The position numbers and the translations under genes are program-made. A DNA stretch of 21,280 nucleotides from DASSSQ01 sp963839285 (GTDB lineage: Bacteria; Actinomycetota; Thermoleophilia; Gaiellales; Gaiellaceae): the NCBI GenBank assembly GCA_963839285.1, contig CAWIUN010000026.1:1-21280 (forward strand). Reading direction: 5' to 3'. The notes under the pieces were generated by a model. It saw only the letters and a program-made list of their open reading frames with translations. It made no database searches and was not told the DNA's origin. Shown in pieces: positions 7,112-14,434 of the stretch; position 1 is the first letter of the stretch; the number at the start of each line of letters is the position of its first letter.

Positions 7112-7639
7112 CTACAGCTCGAGCGTGAAGCGGATCGCGTCCCGGACCGGGATCCCGTCCGCCTCGAGGCCGGCCGGATAGCCCTTGGCCGGCGTGAACG
7201 CGTCCCGCTCGACCGCGCTCGGACGAAAGCCGAGCCGCTGGTAGAAGCGGACGTTGTCGATGTCCGCGGCGGCGGTGATCAGCGTCACCGCCGTCGCTCC
7301 CTCGGATCGGCAGACGGCGAGCGCGTGCTCGACCAGCCTGCGGCCGATGCCGAGGCGCCGGAAGCGGTCGTCGACGGCGAGGCTCTTGATCTCGACCACG
7401 CCGGCGCGGCCGGTCTCGAGGAGCTGGAGGTGGCCGAGCGTGCGTCCGCGCGCGTCACGCGCGACGAGGACGCGCCCCCGGTCGATGTACGCGTCGAGCT
7501 GCACGGACGAGTCCTCGGCGAGCTCGAAGAGCGCGCGCAGGGCCGCCCGCGGGCCGTCGTGCCACTCGATCGTGCAGCACGGGCCGGGCCCGTCGCTCGC
7601 GACCGCCTCACCGCCCCGGGCCTCGCTGCCTTCCTGCAC
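7112..7639 (-). CDS. GNAT-family N-acetyltransferase
   Basis: A 175-residue GNAT-fold protein. Motif A is clear: VVEIKSLAVDDRFRRLGIGR at residues 81-100, with the pyrophosphate-binding R94-x-x-G97-x-G99. Motif B is NVRFYQRLGFRPS, with the catalytic-region Tyr. GNAT enzymes transfer the acetyl group from acetyl-CoA to an amine; the acceptor cannot be told. The GTG at 7639 lies 4 bp after the stop of the membrane-protein gene, so both are transcribed from the repeat promoter at 8058-8101. The first 20 residues are low in conservation-like pattern; a later start is possible. Cytoplasmic and intact. Confidence 0.87.
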   Translation of the reverse strand: MQEGSEARGGEAVASDGPGPCCTIEWHDGPRAALRALFELAEDSSVQLDAYIDRGRVLVARDARGRTLGHLQLLETGRAGVVEIKSLAVDDRFRRLGIGRRLVEHALAVCRSEGATAVTLITAAADIDNVRFYQRLGFRPSAVERDAFTPAKGYPAGLEADGIPVRDAIRFTLEL

Positions 7640-7643
7640 GGCG

Positions 7644-8041
7644 TCAGCCTGCCAGACAGCGGCGGGAGCGCATCGCGCGGGCGAAGATCGCGCCGGCGGC
7701 CTCGGGCAGGCTCCGGCCGCTCGCGCTCACCTCGACGCCGTCCCGGCGGGCGTGGATCGACACCTCGCCGGCCCGGCGGATCTGAAGCCTCCAGCCGGCG
7801 TAGTGGAGCAGCTCGAGCAGGAGCGACTCGTCCGTCGAGCCCGTCGTCAGCTGCACGGACACGGAGCGGACGGACTGTCCGGGTCGTGTGCGCGTCCCGT
7901 CCGGCTGCCTGGCGAATCCGAGGCCGTGGAGGCGCGTCCCCAGCGGGCGATGGCCTCCGCGGCCGCGCCGATCCCGCCGAGCAGGCGGAAGAGGCCGACC
8001 ACGAGCAGGTAGAGAGCGCCGATTGCGAGCCAGGTGAGCAT
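7644..8041 (-). CDS. Small membrane-anchored protein of unknown function, one frameshift
   Basis: The ATG at 8041 opens a hydrophobic segment (MLTWLAIGALYLLVVGLFRL and LGGIGAAAEAIARWG), one transmembrane helix. The frame shifts at about 7943. The remainder reads TRLHGLGFARQPDG, SVRSVSVQLTTGSTDESLLL, ELLHYAGWRLQIRRAGEVSI, and ends in an alpha-helical SLPEAAGAIFARAMRSRR before the stop at 7644. The repaired length is about 132 residues. I do not recognise the soluble domain. It is divergent from the SARP regulator gene and shares its intergenic region, where a repeat box points at this gene. The leader is short (about 10 nt) and no good RBS is seen. Confidence 0.68.
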
Positions 8042-8057
8042 CGAGGTTCTGTCCGCA

Positions 8058-8101
8058 AGAGTCGCACTTGCCGCTGAGCCTGACCTGAGTCGCGGCTGAG
8101 C
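8058..8101 (-). promoter_or_regulatory. SARP-like operator/promoter between the membrane gene and the regulator
   Basis: On the minus strand: GCTCAGC (8101-8095), ACTCAGG (8090-8084), GCTCAGC (8079-8073), exactly 11 bp apart. The -10-like GACTCT (8063-8058) starts 16 bp after the start of the last heptamer. It points to the 8041 gene. Lying about 70 bp before the SARP start, it could also allow autoregulation. Confidence 0.78.
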
Positions 8102-8171
8102 GGCGGCCGGGCGGACGGTGTGAGCCGGGAAGATCGCCTCCGCCTGCGTCGTTCGAAGGGAGGTGACGCAG

Positions 8172-10033
8172 GTGGAGGAGGAAGCGCCGACGCAGAGGCT
8201 CGCCGTCCGGCTGCTCGGAGCGCTCGAGCTGCAGGACGGCGACCGCGTGCTCGGCCCCGGCGATCTGGGCGGCGTCCGGCCGAAGCAGGTGCTGGAGATC
8301 CTCCTGGCCGCGCGCGGGCACCGCGTCTCGACCGCCCGCATCGCCGACCAGCTCTGGGGCGACCGGCCGCCGCACGGCACTGCCGCGGCGGTGCAGACGT
8401 TCGTCTCGGTGCTCCGCCGCCGCCTGGTCGGCGACCGGGAGCGTGCGCGGGCGCTCGTCGTCACGGAGGCCGAGGCCTACCGCTTCGCGACCGAGGCGGT
8501 CGAGCTCGATCTCGACCGGTTCGACGGGCTGCTCGAGCAGGCGGCGCGCGAGCCGACCCGCGCCGCCCGCCGCTCGCTCGACCAGGCGCTCGCGCTCGTG
8601 CGGGGAGAGGTGCTGGAGGACGAGCCGTACGCGCTCTGGGCGCAGGATCTTCGCAGCACCTACCAGGGGCGCGTGCTCGGAGCGCGGCTCGAGGCGGCAG
8701 AGGCCGCGCTCGCGGAGCTCGACTACGGCGACGCGCTCGCCCACGCGCAGGCGGCTGCGTCACTCGACGGTTTCGCCGAGCGCGCGCAGCGGCTGCAGAT
8801 GCTCGCGCTGTACGCACTCGGCCGCCAGCACGAGGCGCTCGAGGCCTATCGACGCTTCCGGGCGCGCCTCGACGAGGAGCTCGGGCTCGCACCCACCGCC
8901 GAGACGAGGGCGGTCGAGGCGGCGATCCTCCGCCAGGAGGACGTGCGCTCGCTTCTGCCGCGGGCGATCGTCGAGCGGGCCGCCCCGGGCGCGGGATCCG
9001 TCCGGCTGCTCGGCCGGACCGCGGAGCTCGGCGTGCTCGACTGCGCCGTACGCGCGGCCCTCGACGGCTCCTTCGCGCTCGTGGCGGTCGAGAGCGAGGC
9101 GGGCCTCGGGCAAGACGCGCCTGCTCGACGAGCTGGCGGAGGCTCTGCCGGGGGTCCGCATCGGGCGGGCCCGTTGCTCGGCGCTCGAGCAGCATCTCCC
9201 CTACGTCCCCCTCGCCGCTGCGCTGCGGGAGGCGATCGGCGAGTGCGAGATCCACGCGCGGCGCCTGCCCGCGCTGCGGAGGATCTTCCCCGAGCTGGCG
9301 CTCGAGGCGGCGGCCGCCGCCGACGGAGGTCGAGGCGCTCGAGGCGCTCGTCGAGCTCGTGACCGAGCAGGGGCCGGTCGTGCTCCTCCTCGACGATCTT
9401 CACTGGGCCGACGTCGCCACGATCGCGGCCGTCAAGTACCTCCAGCGCCGGGGCGCCTCCGTGCCGGGCGCTGTGGTCGCCGCGATCCGCCTCGAGGACG
9501 CGCCGCCGGAGCATCTCCTCCACGAGCTCGAGACGGATGCGCTCGTCCGGCTCGAGCCGCTGACCGCCGCCGAGCTCGCGCCGCTCGGCATCGCCGGCCT
9601 CCACGCCTCGACCGGGGGCAATCCGCGCTTCGTCACCGAGGCGGCCGCGCACCGCGGCGAGCAGCCGCTCGCGACCGCGTTCGGCGAGGCGCTGATCGCA
9701 CAGTGCCGGGCGGAGGGCGCGTTCGCCTACCGCGCCCTGCTGAGCGCGGCCGCTGCTCGAGGAGCCGTTCGACCCGGAGAGCTCGCGCTGCTCGTCCGCG
9801 CCGACCCGGTCGAGCTCGTCGAGGAGCTCGAGCGCCTGTGCGAGCGGCGCATCCTCCGCGTCGACGGGGCGCGCTTTCGCTTCCGCTACGGGCTCGTGCG
9901 GGACGTGCTCGCCGCGAGCCTGTCGCCGGCGCGCAAGCAGATGCTCCACGCACAGCTGCGAGACGCGGCGGCGTCGCCGTCGCGGCGTCGCGGCCGGCCG
10001 GCCGGGAGAGGATCGGTGCTCGGTGGCGGCTGA
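8172..10033 (+). CDS. AfsR/SARP-type transcriptional regulator with BTAD and AAA ATPase domains (frameshifted)
   Basis: N-terminal OmpR-like winged helix (about residues 10-106: VRLLGALELQDGD, KQVLEILLAARGHRVST, IADQLWGD, VQTFVSVLRRRL), then the all-helical BTAD domain (about 115-255: DLDRFDGLL, ALYALGRQHEALEAYRRFRA). After one extra G at about 9108 the frame continues with Walker A (EAGLGKTRLLDEL). After another shift near 9320 comes Walker B (VVLLLDDLHWADVATIAAVK). Two compensating shifts near 9750 are possible. I chose the GTG at 8172 because GGGAGGTGA lies 8 bp upstream; GTG 8163 is the alternative. SARPs activate transcription by binding 11-bp-spaced direct repeats upstream of the -10. 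AfsR-like members add an NTPase module. No TPR tail follows. It is the obvious candidate to bind the five boxes at 2404-8101. Confidence 0.87.
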
Positions 10034-10388
10034 CGGAGCCCCCCTCTTCGGGCCGCTCTTCGAGAGCTCGAGCCAGCCGGCCTTCGTCATGGATCCGGTC
10101 GACGACCGGATCATCGAGGCCAACCCGGCCGGGTGCGCGCTGCTCGGCTACCCGCGCGACGAGATCCTCACCCTGATGGTCTCCGACATCCATCCGGCGG
10201 AGATGCCGGAGCTGCGGAGCTTCCTCGACGTCGCGCTCCGCGACGGCCGCGCCAGCATGGTCAAGTTCACGTGCCGCACGAAGTCGGGCCAGTTCCTGCC
10301 GACCGAGATCTCGCTCCACCTCGTCGAGAGCGGCGGCCGCCGCTACATCCTCGGCCTCGTCCAGGACCGCAGCGACCATCGCGGCTGA
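10023..10388 (+). CDS. Single PAS-domain protein
   Basis: A 121-residue protein that is one PAS fold: FESSSQPAFVMDPVDDRIIE, then ANPAGCALLGYPRDEIL, SDIHPAEM, KFTCRTKSGQFLPTEISLHL and GGRRYILGLVQDRSDHR. There is no kinase, GGDEF or HTH partner in the chain. The LOV flavin-Cys signature (NCRFLQ) is absent, and no haem ligand can be argued. The GTG start lies 10 bases inside the end of the regulator gene, so the two are translationally coupled. PAS domains bind small ligands or mediate dimerisation, so this could be the sensory subunit of the SARP regulator. That role is inference. Confidence 0.87.
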   Translation: MAADGAPLFGPLFESSSQPAFVMDPVDDRIIEANPAGCALLGYPRDEILTLMVSDIHPAEMPELRSFLDVALRDGRASMVKFTCRTKSGQFLPTEISLHLVESGGRRYILGLVQDRSDHRG

Positions 10389-10400
10389 GTCGAGCCGCGC

Positions 10401-10600
10401 TCGGGCGGGCTCTCGCTGCCTGCCGAGCCCGCGCCGGCCTCCCGCCGGCGTTCGACGGCCCTGCGTCGCGGCCGCTTTCGGCGGCGCCTTCGCGGAGCAA
10501 CTCGCGATCGCCGTTGCGAACGAGAACCGCTGTCGGTACTGCCTCGCCGCGCACACGGCGGCCCGGCGGCCGCCCGCTCCCACCGGCGCGCGGCTCTCGC
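10401..10600 (+). pseudogene. AhpD/carboxymuconolactone decarboxylase-like remnant
   Basis: Frame 1 at 10477-10565 reads AFAEQLAIAVANENRCRYCL followed by AAHTAA. The spacing E...12...C-x-x-C-x-x-x-H matches the catalytic Glu, CxxC and His of AhpD-type peroxidase/decarboxylase proteins. Just upstream, frame 3 reads ALRRGRFRRRLR, which is what precedes this motif in relatives, so there is a shift near 10490. No start, RBS or continuous frame is found, and the C-terminal half cannot be reassembled. It is either a heavily frameshifted gene or a decaying remnant. It lies directly after the PAS gene and would fit a redox theme. Confidence 0.6.
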
Positions 10601-10726
10601 CGGCACCGCGCGATCAGCGCTTCCCCCGATGCCTCGACCGGTCGGCCGGGCGACCGTCGAGGTGTCTTCCCGAAGAGGGTGATCCATGGTGCCCGTCGAG
10701 CGTCGTTCCAGGTGCGAGGGCCGAGG

Positions 10727-11686
10727 ATGAGCGTGTCTCCGGCCCGGACGGAACGACCTCGCGCCGCCGCGCCGCTCGACGCGGCCGAGCCGGTCGAGGT
10801 CGTCCGCGTCGAGCAGCTGAGCAAGCGCTTCGGGACGCTGCTCGCGGTCGACGACCTCACCTTCGGGCTGCGGGCGGGAAGCATCACCGGCTTCCTCGGC
10901 CCGAACGGCGCCGGCAAGACGACGACGCTGCGGATGCTGCTCGGGCTCGTCCGGCCGACGGCGGGGACCGCGCTCGTGTTCGGTCGAAGCTACCGGGACG
11001 ACCCGGGCCCGGCGCGCCGGGTGGGGGCGGTCATGGAGGCGGCGGACTTCCATCCCGGGCGCTCGGGGCGGGAGCACCTGGCGACGCTGGCGCTGGCGGC
11101 GAGCCTGCCCGTCTCCCGCGTCGACGAGGTGCTCGAGCTGGTCGAGCTGACGCCCTCCGCGCGGCGTCGTGTCGGCACCTACTCGCTGGGGATGCGCCAG
11201 CGGCTCGGGCTCGCGGCTGCGCTGCTCCGCGACCCGGAGCTCCTGATCCTGGACGAGCCCGCGAACGGGCTCGACCCCGAGGGCGTCCACTGGCTGCGCA
11301 CGTTCCTGCGCGGCTTCGCGGCGGCGGGGAAGACGGTGTTCGTCTCGAGCCACGTGCTCGCCGAGGTCGCGCAGACGGTCGACCGGGTCGTGATCATCGA
11401 CAAGGGCCGGCTGGTGACGATCGCCGCGCTCGACGAGCTGACCGAGCGGATGACGGCCGGCGTCCGGATCCGCGCCGCCGGCGTCCGCGCGCTCCTGCCC
11501 GTCTTCGCGGCCGCGGGCCTCGAGGCGTCCGTCCTCGACGGCGACGAGCTCCTCGTCCGCGGCGCCGCGCCGGAGCGCGTCGGCGAGCTGGCCTGGAACG
11601 CAGGCGTCCCGGTCGAGGAGCTGACGCAGGAGTCGGCGACGCTCGAGCGAGTCTTCCTCGAGCTCACCTCCGGGAGCGGACCGTGA
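10727..11686 (+). CDS. ABC-2 type transporter ATP-binding protein
   Basis: A 319-residue ABC ATPase. Walker A GPNGAGKTT is at residues 58-66, the ABC signature YSLGMRQR at 152-159, Walker B LLILDEP at 172-178 and the switch His at 209 (VSSHVL). The Q-loop position reads AVMEAADF, with E replacing Q as in many ABC-2 exporters. The C-terminal 90 residues form the usual CcmA/DrrA-like accessory domain. The ATG at 10727 has GAGGG and GAGG just upstream. It overlaps the permease start (GTGA at 11683-11686), so the two make one transporter. The first 22 residues are a Pro/Ala-rich extension. The substrate is unknown; ABC-2 systems export drugs, lipids or peptides. Intact. Confidence 0.93.
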   Translation: MSVSPARTERPRAAAPLDAAEPVEVVRVEQLSKRFGTLLAVDDLTFGLRAGSITGFLGPNGAGKTTTLRMLLGLVRPTAGTALVFGRSYRDDPGPARRVGAVMEAADFHPGRSGREHLATLALAASLPVSRVDEVLELVELTPSARRRVGTYSLGMRQRLGLAAALLRDPELLILDEPANGLDPEGVHWLRTFLRGFAAAGKTVFVSSHVLAEVAQTVDRVVIIDKGRLVTIAALDELTERMTAGVRIRAAGVRALLPVFAAAGLEASVLDGDELLVRGAAPERVGELAWNAGVPVEELTQESATLERVFLELTSGSGP

Positions 11687-12426
11687 CCGCCCAGCTCCGC
11701 TCCGAGCTCCGCAAGCTGCGGACGACGCGGACCAACCTCGGGCTGCTCCTCGGCCTGGTCGCGCTGATCCTGTTCGGCGTCGTCGCGGGAGCATTCAGCA
11801 GCGAGGCCGACCTCTCCAACCTCGAGGCCCAGCGGGAGCTGATCGGCAACGGCGCGTTCGCCGCGGTCTTCGCAGCGATGATCGGCGTGCTGGCGATGAC
11901 GAGCGAGTTCCGCCACGGCACGATCCGGGCGACGTTCGTCTTCACGCCGGCGCGCATGCGCGTCGTCGTCGCGAAGGCGGCGGCGAGCTTCCTCGTCGGG
12001 ATCGGCTTCGGCGCACTCGGCGCCGGCCTCGCGCTCGGCACCGGTGTCCTGCTGGTCCGTGCCCGCGGCTACGACGTGCTGATCGACGCGGGCGACGTCC
12101 GCAAGCTGCTGCTCGGGACGATCGCGATGTCCGCCTTGTGGGCGGCGCTCGGCGTCGGCCTCGGTGCGCTCGTTCGCAACCAGGTGCTCGCGATCGTCGG
12201 GCTCTTCGCCTGGGTCTTCGTCGTCGAGATCCTGATCTTCCAGTACCTGCCGGGCGTGGGCCGCTACGCGCCCGGCGCCGCGGGAACCGCGATGACCGGC
12301 GACACCGTCGGCGACTCGTCCGTGCACCTGCTCTCGGCGCCGCTCGGCGCCGCGGTCCTCGCCGCCTACACGTGCGCGCTCGCGCTGGCGGGCGGCCTCG
12401 CCCTCTCGCGCCGCGACGTCACCTAG
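11683..12426 (+). CDS. ABC-2 type transporter permease
   Basis: A 247-residue integral membrane protein with about six hydrophobic segments. It begins QLRSELRKLRTTRTNLGLLL, the typical amphipathic start of ABC-2 permeases (E-x-x-K-xx-T/S-xR), followed by GLVALILFGVVAGAF. FAAMIGVLAMTSEFRHGTIR contains the conserved TSEFRxGTI turn of this family. Later helices include FLVGIGFGALGAGLALGTGV, IVGLFAWVFVVEILIF and a last helix ending LALSRRDVT. It is translationally coupled to the ATPase. With no dedicated substrate protein nearby, it probably works as a homodimer with two ATPase subunits for export or membrane-stress relief. Confidence 0.9.
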   Translation: MTAQLRSELRKLRTTRTNLGLLLGLVALILFGVVAGAFSSEADLSNLEAQRELIGNGAFAAVFAAMIGVLAMTSEFRHGTIRATFVFTPARMRVVVAKAAASFLVGIGFGALGAGLALGTGVLLVRARGYDVLIDAGDVRKLLLGTIAMSALWAALGVGLGALVRNQVLAIVGLFAWVFVVEILIFQYLPGVGRYAPGAAGTAMTGDTVGDSSVHLLSAPLGAAVLAAYTCALALAGGLALSRRDVT

Positions 12427-12431
12427 CCAGG

Positions 12432-12451
12432 TGTCCCGCCTGCACGGGACA
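12432..12451. terminator. Hairpin between convergent permease and DUF190 genes
   Basis: TGTCCCG (12432-12438) pairs with CGGGACA (12445-12451) around a 6-base loop, 5 bp after the permease stop and 20 bp from the stop of the convergent gene. No T-tract. Confidence 0.55.
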
Positions 12452-12471
12452 GCGGCCCGGCGGGCGCGCGG

Positions 12472-13548
12472 TCAGTAGCGAAGCCTCGCCAGCGCGAAGC
12501 CGCCGCTGCGGTGCTCGGGCGCCACCGCCTGCATCGCGGGCACCATCTCGCTCGTCACCAGGCCCGCCTCGTCGGTGCACTCGTCGACGATCGCGAACCA
12601 GCGCCGGATCGCCTCCGGCCGGTCGACGATGCTCGTCAGCACGGGCACGTGGCGGCGCAGGCCGAGGAGGCGGTCTCCATGTGGCGCGTGGGCGCCGGAG
12701 AAGCCCCAGATGCCGCGCAGGCTGGTCGCGCCGCTCGCGCCCTCCTCGCGCAGCCGCCGGATCAGCTGGATGTAGAGCGGATGGCCGGCATGCCGCGACT
12801 GCTCCCCCGCGTAGACGATCAGCTTCTGCCAGATGCCGAGGCCGGCGTCGTCTCGCTCGGGCAGATGCACCGGCTCGGCCAGCAGCGTCCCGTCGCGCTT
12901 GCAGACGCGTACCCGCTCGAGCGTCACGATCGGATCGGTCAGCATCGCCCCCAGGCCGGGCAGCGCCTCGGCGATCGCATGGCCGGAGCCGACGCTGACG
13001 ATCATCACCGGCACGGACTCGTTGCGCGAGAGGAAACGGGCGCGCCGACGGTGCCGATGCACCATCCCGTCGACGCCGAGGAGCACGGTCGCGCCGGCGA
13101 GGCCCTGTCGATGCAGGTGGTCGACGGCGGCGGCGAAGGCCGGCCGGCCGCCGACGCGCTCGCCGCGGCCGAGATAGATCGTCAGCTTCGTCGCCTCGTG
13201 CAGCTCTTCCGGCAGCTCGACCGCCCCGAGCTCGTCGTGCAGGAGCCGCGCCCGCTCGAGCGTGATCAGACCGCCGGCGAGCAGCTCGGTCACCTGCGGC
13301 AGCACCGCCTCGAGACGCGCGCGCTCGTCGACTGCGACCGCGACCAGCGGCAGATCCTCGGACAGCGTCAGCAGCCGGTCGGTGCGCAGCTGCTGCTTGA
13401 CGCCGAACCCCTCGACCGCCCGCATCAACACCGCCGCGTGCAGCCGCTCGTGCTCGAAGACGTCCATCAACGCGTCGGAGAGCAGCCGGTGCCCGACGCG
13501 ATCCGACTCGCCGAAGTGGACGGTCAGCTTCAGGCAGTCCTCGTTCAC
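12472..13548 (-). CDS. Protein with three tandem DUF190 domains
   Basis: A 358-residue soluble protein built from three DUF190 (PII/CutA-like fold) units at about residues 5-102, 119-216 and 239-340. Each opens with a strand KLxxYxGExxRxGxxP-like (CLKLTVHFGESDRVGHRLLS, TKLTIYLGRGERVGGRP, QKLIVYAGEQSRHAGHPLYI). Each continues with a G-A-x-x-L-R-G-x-x-G-like segment (HAAVLMRAVEGFG, GATVLLGVDGMV, GATSLRGIWGFSG), a LPV-x-x strand and a final helix with V/I-T-x-E. DUF190 proteins often sit beside crcB; their role is not established, possibly PII-like sensing. The GTG at 13548 overlaps the stop of the first crcB gene. Most members have one domain, so the triple fusion is notable, and domain 3 is the most divergent. 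Confidence 0.9.
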   Translation of the reverse strand: MNEDCLKLTVHFGESDRVGHRLLSDALMDVFEHERLHAAVLMRAVEGFGVKQQLRTDRLLTLSEDLPLVAVAVDERARLEAVLPQVTELLAGGLITLERARLLHDELGAVELPEELHEATKLTIYLGRGERVGGRPAFAAAVDHLHRQGLAGATVLLGVDGMVHRHRRRARFLSRNESVPVMIVSVGSGHAIAEALPGLGAMLTDPIVTLERVRVCKRDGTLLAEPVHLPERDDAGLGIWQKLIVYAGEQSRHAGHPLYIQLIRRLREEGASGATSLRGIWGFSGAHAPHGDRLLGLRRHVPVLTSIVDRPEAIRRWFAIVDECTDEAGLVTSEMVPAMQAVAPEHRSGGFALARLRY

Positions 13549-13913
13549 AACGCCGCCCCCAGGATCCAGCCGAGGATCGCGGCGGCGAGCCCGCCTGCGA
13601 ACGAGACGGCGAGGTTCGCGAGCGCGAGGCTCCCCTCGCCCTCCTCGCCCAGCCGCTCCGTCTCCAGCATCACGGTCGAGAAGGTCGTGAACGACCCGAG
13701 CAACGCGGTGCCCGCGAGCAGCAGCGTGTCGTCCGCGAGCGACAACCCGGTCAGCAGGCCGAGGCAGAAGGCGCCGAGCAGGTTGACGGCCAGCGTGCCG
13801 AGCGGGAACTCCCCGGCCGACGGCAGCTCGACGACGGCGTCCAGCCGGAACCGGGCGAGCGCACCGACGCCGCCGAGCAGCGCCGCCCCGACCCAGAGCG
13901 CGATCGAGCTCAC
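13545..13913 (-). CDS. crcB: CrcB/FluC fluoride ion channel subunit
   Basis: A 122-residue four-helix membrane protein of the CrcB/FluC family. These are dual-topology dimeric channels that let F- leave the cytoplasm. Seen: GGVGALARFRLDA in helix 1 (GxxGAxxRY/F), FPLGTLAVNLLGAFCLGLL in helix 2 with the pore Asn, and ALLGSFTTFSTVMLETERL in helix 3 (G-x-x-TTFST, the Phe-box and Na+ site). A last helix follows: GGLAAAILGWILGAAL. The GTG at 13913 overlaps the stop of the upstream crcB and its own stop overlaps the DUF190 start, so the trio is coupled. It is probably the second half of a heterodimer with the 13910-14329 product. Confidence 0.93.
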   Translation of the reverse strand: MSSIALWVGAALLGGVGALARFRLDAVVELPSAGEFPLGTLAVNLLGAFCLGLLTGLSLADDTLLLAGTALLGSFTTFSTVMLETERLGEEGEGSLALANLAVSFAGGLAAAILGWILGAAL

Positions 13914-14329
13914 CGCGGCCCTCGCCGCGTCAGCACGCTCGCCAGGTACACGCCCACCAGGCCGGCAGCGACGCTCGCGATCAGATAGGCGGCCGCGAGC
14001 GCGGCCTCGCCGTGCCGGGCGAGCTCGATCAGCTCGATCTGCACGGTCGAGAACGTCGTCAGCGCGCCGCAGAAGCCGGTGCCGAGCAGCGGCCGCGGGT
14101 ACGTCGTCGGCGGCAGCCGCTCCTGCAACCTCGTCACGAAGTACCCGAGCAACAGCGTGCCCACGAGGTTGACCGTGAAGGTGCCCCAGGGCCAGCCGTG
14201 GCCCGGCCACGGCGACGCCTGGGCCAGGCCGGCCCGGGCGAGCGCGCCGGCGGCGCCGCCGGCGAAGATCGCGACCTGGAGCTGCGTCCGCCGCCGCGCA
14301 GCCCGCGCGGGTGCGGTCGGCGCGGTCAT
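13910..14329 (-). CDS. crcB: CrcB/FluC fluoride ion channel subunit, first of pair
   Basis: A 139-residue FluC-family subunit. It has an N-terminal tail rich in Ala/Arg, then QVAIFAGGAAGALARAGLAQ, WGTFTVNLVGTLLLGYFV (pore Asn) and TGFCGALTTFSTVQIELIEL (TTFST), with a final helix ending VYLASVLTRR. Adjacent crcB pairs usually form heterodimeric channels. It is directly downstream of a fluoride riboswitch. The ATG at 14329 is 21 bases from the only good RBS (AGGGAGGT at 14358-14351). An in-frame CTG at 14344 lies 6 bases after that RBS and may be the true start, or an altered GTG. Confidence 0.92.
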   Translation of the reverse strand: MTAPTAPARAARRRTQLQVAIFAGGAAGALARAGLAQASPWPGHGWPWGTFTVNLVGTLLLGYFVTRLQERLPPTTYPRPLLGTGFCGALTTFSTVQIELIELARHGEAALAAAYLIASVAAGLVGVYLASVLTRRGPR

Positions 14330-14369
14330 GGTCGTGTCGAGCAGCGCGGGACCTCCCTGAAGCTCTCGT

Positions 14370-14430
14370 TGCGTCTCGTAGAGGCCATCAGCGGCACCCG
14401 GCCGCGGTTCAGGCGAGCCCCATCGCCGCC
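14370..14430 (-). promoter_or_regulatory. Fluoride riboswitch (crcB RNA motif)
   Basis: On the minus strand the leader begins GGCGATGG (14427-14420), GCTCGCC and TGAACCGC, and ends GCCGCTGATGGCCTCTACG (down to about 14377). These match the conserved parts of the fluoride riboswitch: the GGNGAUGG start, the CGCC strand pairing with it, the AAC-GC segment and the GCUGAUG-(A/G)-C-UCCUAC-like 3' part. It lies about 40 nt before the crcB operon, its expected target. No clear terminator follows, so translational control of the RBS at 14351-14358 is likely. An Infernal hit to the Rfam fluoride model would confirm it. Confidence 0.83.
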
Positions 14431-14434
14431 GACG

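Noticed and set aside
10023..10388. PAS protein considered as a LOV photoreceptor
   Set aside because: The flavin-adduct motif with its Cys (NCRFLQ-type) is absent; the Cys in NPAGCALLGY is not at the equivalent position.
12511..14172. Long plus-strand open frame opposite the DUF190 and crcB genes
   Set aside because: It is antisense to three overlapping genes with clear family motifs and a riboswitch; its own translation matches nothing.
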